A DNA stretch of 64,000 nt from Emmonsiellopsis sp. PD_33 (Eukaryota > Ascomycota > Eurotiomycetes > Onygenales > Ajellomycetaceae). Made by a program: the position numbers and the translations under genes. A model generated the notes under the pieces. It saw nothing but the letters and a program-made list of their open reading frames with translations. It did not search any database and was not told the origin of the DNA. Positions 24,793 to 37,726 of this stretch are shown one piece after another. Where the stretch lies: positions 33,761-97,760 of the forward strand of contig JANTQF010000124.1 of NCBI GenBank assembly GCA_032988165.1. The letters run 5' to 3'. Each line of letters begins with the position of its first letter. Position 1 is the first letter of the stretch.

Positions 24793-26208
24793 TTAAGGAA
24801 CCCAAGGAATCCTCGGCAGCCTCCTCAGCCTCCTCAGCGTCTCCAGCTTCTTCCGAACCTTTTGCCAGAACCTCGCACTCCTCAACATATTCTCCAACCG
24901 TCTATCCCCCTTAATCCTCAAAAATAGCAACACACAGCCCAAAATCGCCGCATCCCAACACAGCTGCCGTATCGTCGTCCACACAAGCCACTTAATCCAC
25001 GCCCACAGGCTCGCGCGCCGCCGATTACTCTGCGTGCGCGCCTCCATCTGCTCCCTCATCGCGGCGACTTCGGCGGTCATTTTCGTCATGGCCTGCTCGA
25101 CCCGCCGCCGCCAGCGGCGGTTCTGTATGTCTCTGTCCGACTCTCTGATTGCATTTCCATGCGGTGGTGGTGGCGGGGGTTGTCGGCCGCGCGGGGGGGC
25201 GTCGTTATTACTATCCCCTTCATCATCGTCCTCGAACGGGCTATTTCGCGCCTCTTGGAAATCTTCCTCGTCGTCTTCTTCTAGGTCATCACCTTCTAGC
25301 GGCGGATCGTACCCTCCCCTTCTCCCCGTCCCGTCATCTGGTTGGCTGACGGGACTTAGCACTCTAAGCCTCGAATCCCTGCCTCCGCCATGGTGTCTGT
25401 CCATATCCTCCACTTCGCCGCCGGACATTCGGTCGCCGATGCTCCCGTACTGTGAGCGGGAGGATACGTGCTGGTATACCGGCATGCCAGAGACGTGCTG
25501 GGGGCTACTTGATGAAGAGGAGGTGGTGTTTGATTTTATCTGGTCCCAGACAAACTCCAGCTCTGATATGAGTTCGCGCGCTTCCGGGGTGGACGAGGCG
25601 TATCTGTGCATTGTGTTTACGAGGGTGTTTATGTAGCGCCGTTTCGCCTCTGTCCGTGAGAGATGCCGCTGCGCGTACCATGAGTCCCTAGAAGGAGTTA
25701 CGGAGAAAGATTAGCTCTAGGCCACAGGTAATGGTAGGGTAAAATCTTCATACCATTTCTCCCTCTCAGCTTGAAGGTCCGGATCATCATCTGACGGCCT
25801 GTCCATTACGCCCTCCACATCACCCTCTAGAAAGCACACATCATATCAGCATTCCACATCCCACAAGTACAAACGATATAGCTGCGCGGGAAAGGCGGGG
25901 AAATACCCATGCTCTGTTTATACAAGCCATATAGCTTCAGCCGTTCGGCGAGGGGCGGACGGGCCGACCCCGTTCTGGGGATTCTCTTGACAGTGTTGAG
26001 GGCATGAACGAATACTCGATCTATATATAAGTAAATAATTTGGATTAGCCAACGAACGAATGGGTACCCAGCAATCATACAAGGGGAGAGACAGGGGTGA
26101 ATTGTGTGACCGGACAAGGAGCAGGGCAAGAAAGATATTGGAAACTTTCGAGGCCCTGCCGAGACAGGAACAAGGAGAGAAATAGAACTTACCAACTGAG
26201 TCCGCCAT
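24793..26208 (-). CDS. ACBP-domain protein with C-terminal TM (Atg37/ACBD5-like), apparent frameshift
   Basis: Exons are 26208-26193, 26020-25907, 25827-25754 and 25687-24793. The start MADSVDRVFVHALNTVKRIP leads to LAERLKLYGLYKQSMEGDVE, the acyl-CoA-binding domain. The third exon is 74 nt where 73 would keep frame: GEGVMD is read in one frame and the next segment, DDDPDLQAEREKWDSWYAQR, in another. An extra base lies about 25796-25803. After the ACBP domain come an Asp/Glu/Pro-rich disordered stretch, a coiled-coil (RRWRRRVEQAMTKMTAEVAA) and one membrane span near the end (CWDAAILGCVLLFLRI) with a basic tail. That order matches peroxisomal Atg37 and ACBD5, which act in pexophagy. Whether the shift is real or a sequence error cannot be decided here. 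Confidence 0.78.
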
Positions 26209-27894
26209 GGTGTATCATCTATTACGGAAAGGAAAGGGAAAGAAAATATAGGTAGGGGAAGAATAAAGAAAGAAACAAGTATTGTGTAGAGTATATGGTA
26301 TCCAAACAGCCCAGGCACAACCCGGAGGCAGCGCACTCCCTCCCTCACTCTCCCGCTCTCTCTAACAATGTATCTCTCTCACTTGAAGCTCCACCGGCTC
26401 AATCCTCTCCCATTACCTCGCGCTCGGGGGTTCCGGTCCGGTAACTTACACTCCCTCTCGAGCAAAGGAGGTAGATAGTAGCTAGCAGGCTTATACCGCG
26501 GGCGAGAGCAAGAGGGCGCGATCATCTGGAGCGAGGGCAAAGGGAGCTGGCAAGCAGCGATCGGAGCCGCGCATTTCTCTTTTCCGGTATGAATTCAGAC
26601 TCCTTTAAATATGATGCGAGCTGCAGCAGACTGTTGGAGCACACACACACACACGCTCGCCTGCTTGAACCGCGGCTTGGAGCCCGCGCCAGTGCGGATG
26701 CGGCTTAGTCAGCCCGAAGCCGCCCTGGCGCCGGATTTCACGTGCGGACAGAATGGGCTGGACGGAGGGGGGATTGTGTATTGGGGATTGTTTATCACTG
26801 TTGTGTATGGATAGTTATTAGTTAGTGACAGTCTACGGGCACACAAGACACTGGCAGATAATTGCCGTCCATTGTGGTGGTGGCTGGTCTTGTTTCTGCC
26901 AGCTCTGTTCGTCCATCGTGTGCCTGCCCAGCCGGTCCATCATCCATGTGAAAATCTGCAAACGGCACTTGGCACGTTCAACAGCTACATGGCGTGGTCC
27001 GCCGGTATTTAACCCCTTTACGTTGTTGGATTTACGATTCACGAATGATGCAGCGGAGATATCTGTGCGGAGTCGGGCACCTCACATCGAGGCGCCCTTA
27101 TTGTTTTCCCATTTTTGGCTGGACTCCGTTTGTTTCCTGCTTTGAGAGGGTTGCGTTATGCATATGTTACAGTATTTCCAGTCGCCCAGTATCCATTTCT
27201 CCCTGAAAAAAGCCCGAAGCACAACCGTCAAGTGCATGAGAAAAACCTGGCGCCAGCATCCACATCGGACAAGTACAAGACTCCCTTTGTCATCCACCTG
27301 AATGCATAAAATATCCCATCCTCACTCCAGGAGGCGAAAAGAAAGAAGAATGGCTAAAACAGCAGAACGGCAGAAGCGGACACGGCCAAATGCCAAGGGA
27401 ATCAATACAGCAGAATGGGAAAAAACCTCGTGCTGGGGAATATGAAGACAGGCATCGAATATACGTCGTGGGGCATTAAGAAAAATTCAAAAACAATAAA
27501 AAATAAGGTGCAGAACCCCGCACTCTGAGGGAAATGGCGGTCCATCCACCCGTGGTCAAAATTACATCGTCAATTTTGCAAACTTAGTGCGCCAGAAGAA
27601 ATAAAATGGAACCCGCTGTCAAGCCGCACAATCATGGTATAGACCAAGACGAACAGATGGCAAGGGCCAACGCCGGAAACCGCGATAAACACGCGAGTGG
27701 GAAATGGTTAAGGTGCATCGCAAAACACTGAAGCTTCGCTTATTCGGAGACAAGGGCAGATAAGTCGAAACAAGGCAAGGCGTACGATCGCGAATCAAGG
27801 GTTAATCCGAAAGTGGTCTCATAAAGGTGTGAGAATTGATAAGAGGGCTGTAGATTGGTGTCTACCGAAGACGGAAAGGGGGGGTGGGTGAGAT
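26209..27894. other. Intergenic: ACBP-gene promoter and SCD6 3' flank
   Basis: 1.69 kb between two minus-strand genes. An (AC)n tract lies near 26638-26654. The remainder has only short open frames without domains. The left part is the presumed promoter and leader of the ACBP-like gene. Confidence 0.5.
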
Positions 27895-29965
27895 TTATGG
27901 TGACGGCACACCAGTTGCCTGTGGCGCACCTCTTCCACCACGGAAGCCCCCTCGACCACGACCACCTGCATAGCCTCGAGCGTATGTGCCTCTGCCGCGA
28001 GGACCTCCATATCCCCGGCCTCTGCCACGGCCACGGTATCCACCACGATAACCGCCGTCAACGCTGCCTTGGCCAAAAGTCTCCATGTTTTTCTTCTCTT
28101 CTTCCCCGCGCCACTCGCGGCCGCTGGTTTTGCCACGGGCACCTTCTTCACGATCGCGGCTTTCGCTCGAGATGTTATCAAAAAAGGACGACGCCTTATT
28201 ATAAGCAATCGGCGCACCATGAGAAGCTGACCCGTTGGTTCCCTCAGCACCGTCAGTTGGCAGCGTGCCATTAGCGACATTTGGTTCCGATTCACCAAGC
28301 GGAGAGCCAGTTGCAATGGCTTCCTTCACCAAGTCCTGTTTGTTGAATTTGGCGTTCGCAGATTGAAAGTCATAGTCATCGGTAGGAACTTCGACTTTCT
28401 TAACTTGGGGTTGATAGTGACCGCCGCGATGACCGCCGCGTCCGCCACGGACGTTTTGGTGCGGGCGAGGAGCACGCTCGCCCTCATGCGTCTTCATGTC
28501 GCCAACCTTTTTAGTTACAGACTCAGCCGTAGAATCAGCTTGTTGGGAACCTTGGGCAGGGGGTTGGGGAAGCTTTGCCATGGCCGCGGCCACAGCCGCA
28601 GTTGCTGCCCGAGTCGCATCTTGCATTGCTACGGATGTAGCCCGAGCATTCTGAGCAGCTTGTTGGGCAACACTACCCGCGGTGGCACCGACTGGGCCAG
28701 AGGCAGCAGCAGGAACAGGTGGTTTAGAAATGGGAATGGCTGGCACAACTCTTCCAGCTTTAGGACCGGCGGGTGGTGCTCTGGGAGCGCTACTAGCCGC
28801 CACAGAGGGCAAAGACTGCGCTGGAGCCGGCGGTGCGGCTGGCTTTTGCGACATAGTAGTCTCAGGAAGGGATGGTTTCTGCTCCGATGGAGCGGGCCCG
28901 GCAGGAGCTGGCGTCGTGGGTTTGCTGGCTACCTTGTCCCCAACAGGAAGTTCAGATGTGGACTGCGGCACATTCGCAGGAGGCCCACCAGGGCGTTGCT
29001 GTTGCTGTTGCTGTCCTAGTTGTGGTTGAGGAGGGCCGATTGGCATTGGCGGTGGTGGGAATTGGTTAGGTGGTTGCTGGAAGCCTTGCCCTGGCGGTGG
29101 GTACCACCCTTGGGGAGCACCGTACGGAGCGTTTGGGAATGGCCCAGGAGGGAAACCAGGAGGTCCAAATCGCTGTCCATATGGTGGATAATAGCCAGGG
29201 AATGGGGGTTGCTGAGGGTAGCCGGGAGGTGGTTGGCGAGGAGCTGGGGGAGGGGGGTATTGGTTGGATTGACCACGTGGAGGACCCTGTGGAGGACCTG
29301 GTCTTGTTCCACTCTATTCAAGCAATTAATTAGCAATGGTCAATAAACGAATAGATTGACAATAGATTGGCTTGAAGGTAGTGTAAGATCTTGATCAGAA
29401 GGAAGGCAACGGAAAGAATCCACATGGGGTTTTGCGCTTTCAGAACAGGTCTGTGATTTACATCCGAAATGTTTCATCATAAGATCGAAGGTGGGCATTT
29501 TGATGGGGAAAGATTCTAGTTATCACTTACACCAAGAATAGCGGGATCATTTGGGACCTGAGGAGGCTCGGGTTGTTGATTTTCTTTCTGCTCCTCGGCG
29601 ACGCTAATGTCCTTCACATCGCTTCCACGGAACACAATGTATTCATATACACTGGAAGACGGGGCAATTTCCTCAGCGGGGTTGCCACGTCTGCCTTCAG
29701 TGCCATGGGAGACGACATTTTCCAGAGCAATGGTCGAATCCTCCGGGTTTATTTCGTGGAGAGTGCCAACATAGCTGTGACACCAGTCAGCTCCAGAGCC
29801 TAGGGATCAACAACGGGATCAAGGAGCCGTTCGAACCGAATATCACTCTTCGATATCAAGTTGAACCTCTGCCTATCGGTTTCAGTTAGCTTAGAGTACA
29901 CAGCGGGCGAACAAACGCGCGTTTTGGGGGGTAGTCACTGACCCTATGAAGTGGTTCATATCCAT
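27895..29965 (-). CDS. SCD6: Scd6/Sum2 (LSM14 family) P-body protein
   Basis: Four exons (29965-29943, 29872-29837, 29774-29531, 29313-27895) join in phase to 573 residues. The N-terminal LSm14 domain reads MDMNHFIGQRFNLISKSDIR then YVGTLHEINPEDSTIALENV and YEYIVFRGSDVKDI. A Pro/Gly/Gln-rich region and an Ala/Pro-rich linker follow. The C-terminal set is complete: an FDF-type box (DDYDFQSANAKFNK), an FFD box (YNKASSFFDNISSE), a TFG box (NMETFGQGSVDGGYRG) and an RGG tail. Scd6/LSM14 proteins repress translation and activate decapping through Dcp2, Dhh1 and eIF4G in P-bodies. It is divergent from the WD40 gene over 449 bp. Confidence 0.94.
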
Positions 29966-30414
29966 GGTGGCTGAAATCCTGCGCGTAATCGCGCGACAGC
30001 AAGGAAAGAATGCAGTACTGCAGAACTAGGAGAGGAAAAGAAAGAGAACAGCGACAGCGAGACGGGAGATGTGAGCGGGAGGAGGTGGTGTGTTGGGGGG
30101 GAGGGGAGGCAAAGAGGAGGAGGATGGTGGATGAAGGAAGAGGAAGAAGGAATGAAGAGAAAATCAGCGAGCTGTTTGTGGTAAAAGCCTCGCTACGGGC
30201 GGTGCGAGACGCCGGTTCCGTAGCAGCCTAGCCGCCTTGGGCCTAGCGCGGTTTGCTGTGTTTGTCTCGGGCTCAGCGGCCTTATGTAATCAGCGCGGGA
30301 TGCTGCTGCGAGGGGCAGGGAATGTCTAGTATCAAAGCATGCCATATCAAACCCCAATCTCATTCTCCCAACTCTCACTCTCTTGTTGGGTTGCTGGGGT
30401 CCAGATAGGCTAAC
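29966..30414. promoter_or_regulatory. Divergent intergenic region, SCD6 / WD40 gene
   Basis: 449 bp between opposite starts. The left half is purine-rich on the plus strand, i.e. a CT-rich leader for SCD6. No defined site is recognised. Confidence 0.5.
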
Positions 30415-31720
30415 ATGGCCCAATCTTCGCATCGAGATGACTTTTTCCAGACCACGTCAGTGTTCCCACCCTATTGTCAACCAGCTCAAATGTACTGACA
30501 CGCTGCCTAGCACTTCCATCGAGGAATCTCGTCGCAAGGCTGAGAAGGCCAGCAACACAAACGGAAATCCAATCAGGCTGCAGAGTAAGCTTCTAGCAAT
30601 TGCGGCTGACCCATTCACCAGCGCTTCGGTGTATGTTGCCGAAAGCGCGGGTCTTTTGAGAAAGGTGGTTCTTGAAGTAGGTGAGCTTATTTGCCATTGT
30701 TCCTACCTGATGCCATTTTTCTCCCTTGAAACTGACTGTGTGATGTGGCCTAAAGACAGGTAAAACTGCTGCGATTTACAAAGGACCAACCGCCCCCTTG
30801 ACAAGCCTCTGCTTTTCCCCCAACGGTACCACCGTTTTCGCTGGATGCTGGGACAAGACCATTTGGAGCTGGGATGCCAAGTCGCGGCAACTAGCAAAAC
30901 AGTACCAAGGCCACACAGACTTTGTAAAGACAGTTATATCAGTTAGAGTTGGCGATAAGGACTTACTGGTCTCTGGAGGCGCGGATGCCGAGATTATCGT
31001 TTGGGATATTCAGAGTGCAGAGAGGTTACACGTCTTCAAGGATTATGGCCGCGGGGTACAAGACCTTATCGTTGACCCCTTGATATCCGAGGACGACCCC
31101 ACGCATATTGCCGTATTCAGTTCGGGGAGTGATCGCAGCATACGTCATTTTGGGTTATCCCCCCCACTAAAAGACCAAGCCCTCTCAGATCCAATCCTCG
31201 AGCATGAGACAAGTGTCTACAAACTTTTCTTCGACGCAGACGGGGATCTATGGACGGCTTCTGCGGATAAAACCGCAAAGTGCCTCACGAGAGCAACCAA
31301 TTGGAAAACCGATATGTCGTTAGAACATCCAGACTTTGTCAGAGATGTTGTGGTGCACGAACAAGGCGGCTGGGTTGCGACAGCATGCAGGGATGAGGAA
31401 GTAAGGATATGGAATCGCGCAGTGAGTACCTTTGCCCCTGTGAAATGTTAGTTACTAATCGTCTACAGACCGGAAAGTTACACCACACATATTCGGGCCA
31501 CTTTGAGGAAGTCACTGGTCTACTATTAGTTGGCGCGACAATCATTAGTATCAGTATTGATGCCACGATCCGACAGTGGTCGCTTGAACCAGCCAAGCTC
31601 CAGCTCGCAAAGGCGGAGGCGGAAGGAGCAATTAAGAAGGACGAGGAAGAAAAACCCGAGGAGCCATTGCTTACGGAAGAGGAGGAGAGGGAACTAGCCG
31701 AGTTGATGGGAGATGATTGA
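30415..31720 (+). CDS. WD40-repeat protein
   Basis: Four exons (30415-30455, 30511-30680, 30760-31421, 31469-31720) join in phase to 374 residues. WD-type blades are seen at CFSPNGTTVFAGCWDKTIWS, LLVSGGADAEIIVWDIQS, DGDLWTASADKTAKCLTRA, GWVATACRDEEVRIWNRA and IISISIDATIRQWSLEP, enough for a seven-bladed propeller with weaker repeats between. The C-terminus is an acidic helix (EEKPEEPLLTEEEERELAEL). It is a scaffold-type protein; I do not recognise a specific ortholog. No membrane segment or signal peptide is seen. Confidence 0.9.
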
Positions 31721-32524
31721 GGAGATTAGTCTAAGCAAGCTTCTTTTGCTAGAGTAGACTATTGTATCGTCCAGAGTATACAACAATCTAACTAGTATAA
31801 TTTGCGACCCATCTTCCTTGCCTGGACCTTCCTGTTATCTCCTCGATATATTAGGAGAGCCGTAGAGTGCATGCACATGTAGTTACCAATTACAACACTG
31901 GACGAGTTCCCCTGTGTTTCCCGTTAGCTTTTTATAGACGCCTAATTGAGTTCGGGATATCAAGGGACGTTAGTTTAGTAGATAGCTACCCTATCCCCAA
32001 TGGGAAGGAGAAAATATAAACAGACGCCAGTTGCTGACACGGCAGACCTCCGAGTCATCTAGCTATCGTCTATTTAAATCATTCCAACTATCGGCATTTT
32101 CTCGGAAGCTGGACGAGACCCTTTAGATCACGTGATCAATGATGTCAGCATGAGGGTTACTCTGGCCGGGGTATCCGTCTGTTGGCCAGAAGAGCTGTAC
32201 AGTGCCTAGAGATCTTTCGGCTTGACTGTGGATAGCAACAGCTTATTTTACTTCTATTCGACCTGGAGCATTTTCTCTTGGGACTCAGGGCATTGCGCAA
32301 GCCACCGCGGGAAATATATATGGTTTGTACCCCTCATTTGCTTGGATCCGGCTTGGTATCGCCGCAGCTCCCCCCAAGTTCCGCCAGCCCATGCTAACAA
32401 GAACCTAGACATAAACAAGTACCTCCGCAATCCGTGACCGATATACGTGCTGGCTACTAGGATTGGTGTTTGTGGTATTGGGATAAACTGTCGTTTCCTG
32501 CGAACGCGGCGCATTCGTTTCGGG
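31721..32524. other. Intergenic spacer and promoter of the SSP411 gene
   Basis: 804 bp. In the last 78 bp before the chosen ATG, the frame continues open upstream as a basic stretch (GINCRFLRTRRIRFG) that looks like a targeting peptide but has no in-frame ATG. An unseen upstream exon could supply one. Nothing else is recognised. Confidence 0.5.
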
Positions 32525-35127
32525 ATGGCTTCCATATCGGATAGACGATCATCACAGGCTGAGCAGGGTGCTGGCACAGCTCAGGAGCTGGTTAACCGCC
32601 TCAATCAGAGCAAATCTCCCTATGTAATGTTTTATACCCTAAGAATGGATGCTTTCACAGCTACTAGTATGGTTCATGTTGCTAATGTCTCCCTGGATAG
32701 GTTCGTGGGCATATGCATAATCCCGTTGCGTGGCAGTTATGGGATTCGGAAGCAATTGCTCTGGCGAAGCAATATAACCGCCTCATCTTTTTAAGTATTG
32801 GCTATTCAGCCTGTCATTGTCTGTCGTCCAACTCTGTTTTCTTGTTCTCTAAGGGATTCGGTAGCTGATGGTAAGATAGGGTGTCATGTTATGGAAAAGG
32901 AGTCGTTCATGTCCCCTGAAGTAGCGACGATTTTGAACAAGTCATTCATTCCCATAAAACTCGATCGGGAAGAGCGTCCAGATATTGACGATGTATATAT
33001 GAACTATGTGCAGGCAACAACGGGCTCAGGCGGGTGGCCTTTGAACGTCTTCCTCACGCCTGATCTCGAGCCGGTATTTGGAGGGACGTATTGGCCCGGA
33101 CCACATTCTAGTTCTCTCCCTGCATTTGGCGGAGATAGCAGAGTTACGTTTATTGATATCCTGGAAAAACTACGGGACGTATGGCAAACACAGCAATTGC
33201 GTTGTCGGGAGAGCGCAAAAGACATTACCCGCCAGCTTCGTGAGTTTGCAGAGGAAGGGACACACTCCAAACAACCTGATCAGCCTGGCGAAGAAGATCT
33301 AGAGGTCGAGCTATTGGAGGAGGCCTATCAGCACTTCGCTGCTAGATATGACCCTGTGAATGGAGGGTTCTCGACGTCTCCAAAATTCCCAACTCCCGTC
33401 AACTTGAGTTTCCTTGTTCGGCTCAGTCGATATCCCAACGCCGTGGCGGACGTTGTAGGATATTCGGAGTGTGCTCGTGCAATGGAAATGGTCTCCAAAA
33501 CCCTTATCGCCATGGTTCGGGGTGGTATCCATGATCAAATTGGCCATGGGTTTGCGCGCTATAGCGTTACGGCTGATTGGAGCCTGCCGCATTTCGAAAA
33601 GATGTTATATGACCAAGCGCAGCTGCTAGAGGTTTACACCGATGCCTTCGATGCCGCCCATGACCCAGAGATATTGGGAGCAGTCTACGATATTGCAACA
33701 TACATTACTAGCCCTCCCATCCTATCACCGACTGGTGGCTTCTATTCATCCGAGGATGCCGACAGCCTCCCAAGTCCAAACGACACCGAGAAAAGAGAAG
33801 GTGCTTTTTATGTCTGGACACTTAAAGAGTTTAAACAGATCCTAGGCCAACGAGACGCAGACGTATGCGCTCGACACTGGGGTGTCCTTTCAGATGGGAA
33901 CGTTGCGAGAGGCCACGATCCTCACGATGAATTCATTAACCAAAATGTCCTGAACATCAAATCCACACCAAACAAGCTCGCAAAGGAATTTGGGCTAAGC
34001 GAAGACGAAGTTGTCAAGATCCTCAAATCATCTAGAGAGAAGCTGCGAGAATATAGGGAAACCAAACGGGTCCGTCCTGATTTAGATGATAAGATTATTG
34101 TGGCATGGAACGGCCTTGCGATCGGGGCACTTGCAAAATGTAGCATTATGCTTGAGAATGTGGATGGACAGAAAGCAAAGGAGTTCAGGCAGGCTGCAGA
34201 AAATGCCGTGAAATTCATCAAACAGGCACTTTTCGACTCTGAAACCGGTCAGCTGTGGCGTATTTATCGCGAAGGTGCGAGGGGGGATACTCCCGGGTTC
34301 GCTGATGATTATGCATATCTTATCTCCGGCCTGATCACACTTTACGAAGCTACATTTGACGACAGCTATTTGCAATTTGCCGAGAAACTCCAACGTAAGT
34401 CATACCCCACGACGCTCTATAATACTACTTACCCCTGAACCACCCAAATTCTAACCCCGCCCACCCAGAATACTTAAACAAATACTTCATCGCCCCCTCC
34501 CCCACCTCATCCTCGGACTCCCCCACTCCAACCAGCGCCACATCGGGCTACTACACAACCTCCTCCGCCCTCTCCCCGGACATCCCGGGACCCCTATTCC
34601 GACTCAAACCCGGCACGGACGCCGCAACTCCATCCACCAACGGCGTCATCGCCCAGAACCTCCTCCGCCTCTCCGTCCTCCTAGAAGACGAAGCTTACAA
34701 ACGCCTCGCGAAAGAAACATGCAACGCATTCTCCGTCGAGATTATGCAGCACCCCTTCCTCTTCGTGGGACTGCTGGATGCCGTCGTCGGGCTGGAGGTT
34801 GGGGTCAAGGGGGTGATTGGGATTATTGGACGCGACGACGGTGGAGATATTAAGATGGAAGGGACGGCGGAAGCTGGAGAACCAAGCATGACACAGAACC
34901 AAGAGCGTATCCCCATGCGAGATATGATTATCCGGAAAGCGCGTGTGGAGGCCGGGCCTGCGGCGTCGACGTCTGCGGCGGTTGTTTCGGTTATTGATTT
35001 GCGTGCGATGAATGAAGAGAAGTCGAGTTGGTTAAGGGCTCGCAATGTGTCGTTGAGCGATCTCCTGCCCGGGAAGAATTATTTGCTTGTCTGTGAGACT
35101 GGGAAATGTCGGGTTGTGGATGTTTGA
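32525..35127 (+). CDS. Thioredoxin-domain protein, DUF255 / SSP411 (spermatogenesis-associated 20) family
   Basis: Four exons (32525-32623, 32701-32818, 32880-34394, 34469-35127) join in phase to 796 residues. The N-terminal thioredoxin-like domain has SPYVRGHMHNPVAWQLWD and SIGYSACHWCHVMEKESF, with the redox pair Cys71-x-x-Cys74 assembled across intron 2. KLDREERPDIDDVYMNYVQA and TGSGGWPLNVFLTPDLEPVF follow, then a six-hairpin-like helical region with GGIHDQIGHGFARYSVTADW, LPHFEKMLYDQAQLLEVYTD and ADSLPSPNDTEKREGAFYVW. The family (bacterial YyaL, human SPATA20) has no settled biochemical role. The frame stays open upstream of 32525, so a targeting peptide may be missing. Confidence 0.92.
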
Positions 35128-35713
35128 TGTTGGGTGATGTGGTGAAAAGCAGTATCTTTTTTCATTATTATTTTTTTTTCTCCCTTTATGGCCTTCCTGT
35201 TCTTTTACGTTTGTATCCTTATATGTTTAGTGGCGGGGACACTTTTTGGGACGCGGTAAATCGGGAGGAAAGGTGTTGATATGAGGAGGAAGAGATGTGG
35301 CAGCAGGTGGTACTTTGATGATGGTTTATTCTTTATATATTATATGATAGCTGTAAGGTATGTATGTATGTAGATAGGAGGGAATACGATGCTATTTTTA
35401 TATTTTTATATTCTAGCCCGCTTCCACATAACCACTAGATAAATATATAAAGCTCGTAGATTGAATAGTTGGCAAGTTATTGATAAATATCTATAGAATA
35501 GTTCATGTATACTAGTATTAAATATGCTGTCAAGACAAGCGCAATAAAACATGCAAGTTCCATATATTAACAGTCACTATGAAAGAAAAGAATAGGGTTA
35601 TATTCATTATAAATGGTTCCTCTTCTAGATGTCTATTATGTAGTTGGCTCCCTATCCCAATATTTCATCCATGGTTAACCCTACCCTCACACCCTACTAC
35701 CCACGCTACAATG

Positions 35714-35766
<53 letters not shown>

Positions 35767-37512
35767 GCAGAATATCTTATCGATCGATCCTACCCAGCGA
35801 ATTAGGGTGCTATTGCCAGGAATAAGTGACCGGCACACCAAGGCGAACCTTTTTGTGGTCTAACAGCTATTGAACACCAAGATAACCAGGACTGCACCTT
35901 GGTCCGAACCGCTAAATATGGTTATTGACTACCGCGGTCGTCGCATTTGAATGGGACTTCCAAATATTCTCCCTTGTCCGAAAGATCTATTCTATGGTAG
36001 ATTAGACAGTCTGTTACATTTCAACTAGTTGACACTACAAACAGAGTCTGCAGCTACACAAACTGGACATCTCTTGGGTAAATGATTCTCATGGACAGCC
36101 CTATGATGCCTGTTGAATGAGGCACCGCTCTACTGGAGCGTTACAGTCCCAATCTGGAAGAGACCGATTATATCACTGAAACTGCCATGGGGTATTTCAA
36201 TATTACCCTGATTTTCCTCTCGATGCTTCCCTGAGATATATACTGGAAACTATTTAGACCAGCAGTGTCCATGGTCCTTACATTTATCTTCTAACTACAC
36301 TCCTGTGCCTAATTGGGTAGTGTCTAGCAGTACGTCCATTGCTCGAGAACAGTGCAGACGCAGGCCCCGCAGATTCAAGAAATCAAGCAGCGTTACTATA
36401 AGCTTCGAGTGGTGGATTCAGCATTGACGCCCACGGTTCTTTCCAGACGGTTCTAAGTTCAAGGAATCGTGACATCCCCGATGAATCGAGAGATAGCGAT
36501 CGCCAAGGGGAAAAACGGACACGTCTACTCGATAGGGAAATGCAAACACAGATGGCTTTACTTGCGGGAAAGAGATATATAAAGGTTTTTGGCAAAAGTC
36601 GAGCAGACAAGATGGTCTTTCACATCAATAACATACATATCCTTACAAGTCCCCCACTCAGTCTGCCGTCAGATTGATCGGAATGCAACACATAAAGTCC
36701 GAACTGGAAATAAAACCTTCTGGCGAGGCGCACCCTCACAAGTACAGGCGGGGGCAAAGAAGACCCGCGCAGCAGCATTGAAGATTCTGTCGTTTCAGCC
36801 AGACTTCGGTCTGGAGTTCTTCTTGAAATACTGTTACCCTGCAGATGCCTCTCAACATGTTGATCCAAGACCACTCACTTTGATCGACACATGGAGCTAA
36901 TGTGAATATCGCCAGTGGCACGGTATGTGACAAAAGTACTCTATGAGATGTGTGAGGTCGCTCAGGAAAAGATCACGCTATTTGCACATGGGCCCAATGC
37001 GGCCTGGCTCCTGTCAATCAATGCTTTGTGCTGATTGGGGGATGGAGTCAGTGCGGATGCATCCGACAATGAACAAAAGCCGCTCGTGTCGGGTTTTCTG
37101 TTACCATCCGTCTTTCAAACGGAGAACTAGCTGAATATCACCCAACCTCGAGGTCATATGGAGCTGCAATGAGGGCCCATAGCTTTATCGACTGGGGGCT
37201 GGCGCAACAAGCAGAGGAGGAGATCACATCAAGACCAAATAAATACGTCTATCTTGCTCCAAACTAAGCGCCATGTCCCAGATCATATGAAATCGTTTGT
37301 TTGTGGGGGGTAGTATACATACAGTCCTTAAAAGAAAAAGAAAGCAACGCAAAGTTCCAATAAATGAGTGTTTATATCTCATGCTTGCTTGCTTTGGCAA
37401 GGAAGCTAGCCGGCGGTACTTTATACACATTCTCCTTCAAATAGTAGTTAGCTAGCAATTCTCAATGGAGAGAAATACAATTCATTGGCGTAAAAAAAAA
37501 AGAAAAAATCAA
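35128..37512. other. Gene-poor AT-rich interval
   Basis: 2.4 kb without a supported protein gene. It holds the 3' flank of the SSP411 gene, a (CTA)n microsatellite at 35714-35766 and short open frames near 36.4-36.9 kb on both strands with no domain. It ends at the first of two tRNA genes. Confidence 0.5.
35714..35766. repeat. (CTA)n microsatellite, 53 bp
   Basis: An uninterrupted CTA trinucleotide run of nearly 18 units, about 590 bp downstream of the SSP411 stop codon and outside any supported gene. Confidence 0.95.
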
Positions 37513-37607
37513 TGGACGCTGCCGGAATCGAACCGGCGACCTTATCATAACATGCTAAGTCAGTGTAACTATGCGGGTGATATGTTATACCCCTAAACCA
37601 AGCGCCC
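37513..37607 (-). tRNA. tRNA-Ala(CGC), copy 1, with 23-nt intron
   Basis: On the minus strand the acceptor stem GGGCGCT pairs with AGCGTCC, including a G3-T70 wobble, the main alanine identity element. The T arm GCCGG-TTCGATT-CCGGC is perfect. The anticodon stem TATCA pairs with TGATA and the anticodon CGC lies at 37573-37575. A 23-nt intron (37549-37571) sits at the canonical 37/38 site, leaving 72 nt of mature length. Downstream are T-runs suited to Pol III termination. Position 33 reads C where U33 is nearly universal, so this copy may work poorly or be decaying. Confidence 0.72.
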
Positions 37608-37726
37608 GTGAATGCAATACATTGGTGTAATAGATAGTTATGGAGTAGTTGCTATGGAGAGGGAAGGGAAGTAAAGTAACCCCCCCCCCAAAAAAAAAAC
37701 CAAAAAATAAAAAAAATAAAAAAAAA

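Noticed and set aside
25034..25636. 200-codon plus-strand open frame
   Set aside because: It lies antisense to the Asp/Glu/Pro-rich exon of the ACBP-like gene and is a composition shadow.
36383..36900. Facing open frames in the 35-37.5 kb interval
   Set aside because: Both strands are open at similar length, neither has a domain or introns, and no transposon features are present.
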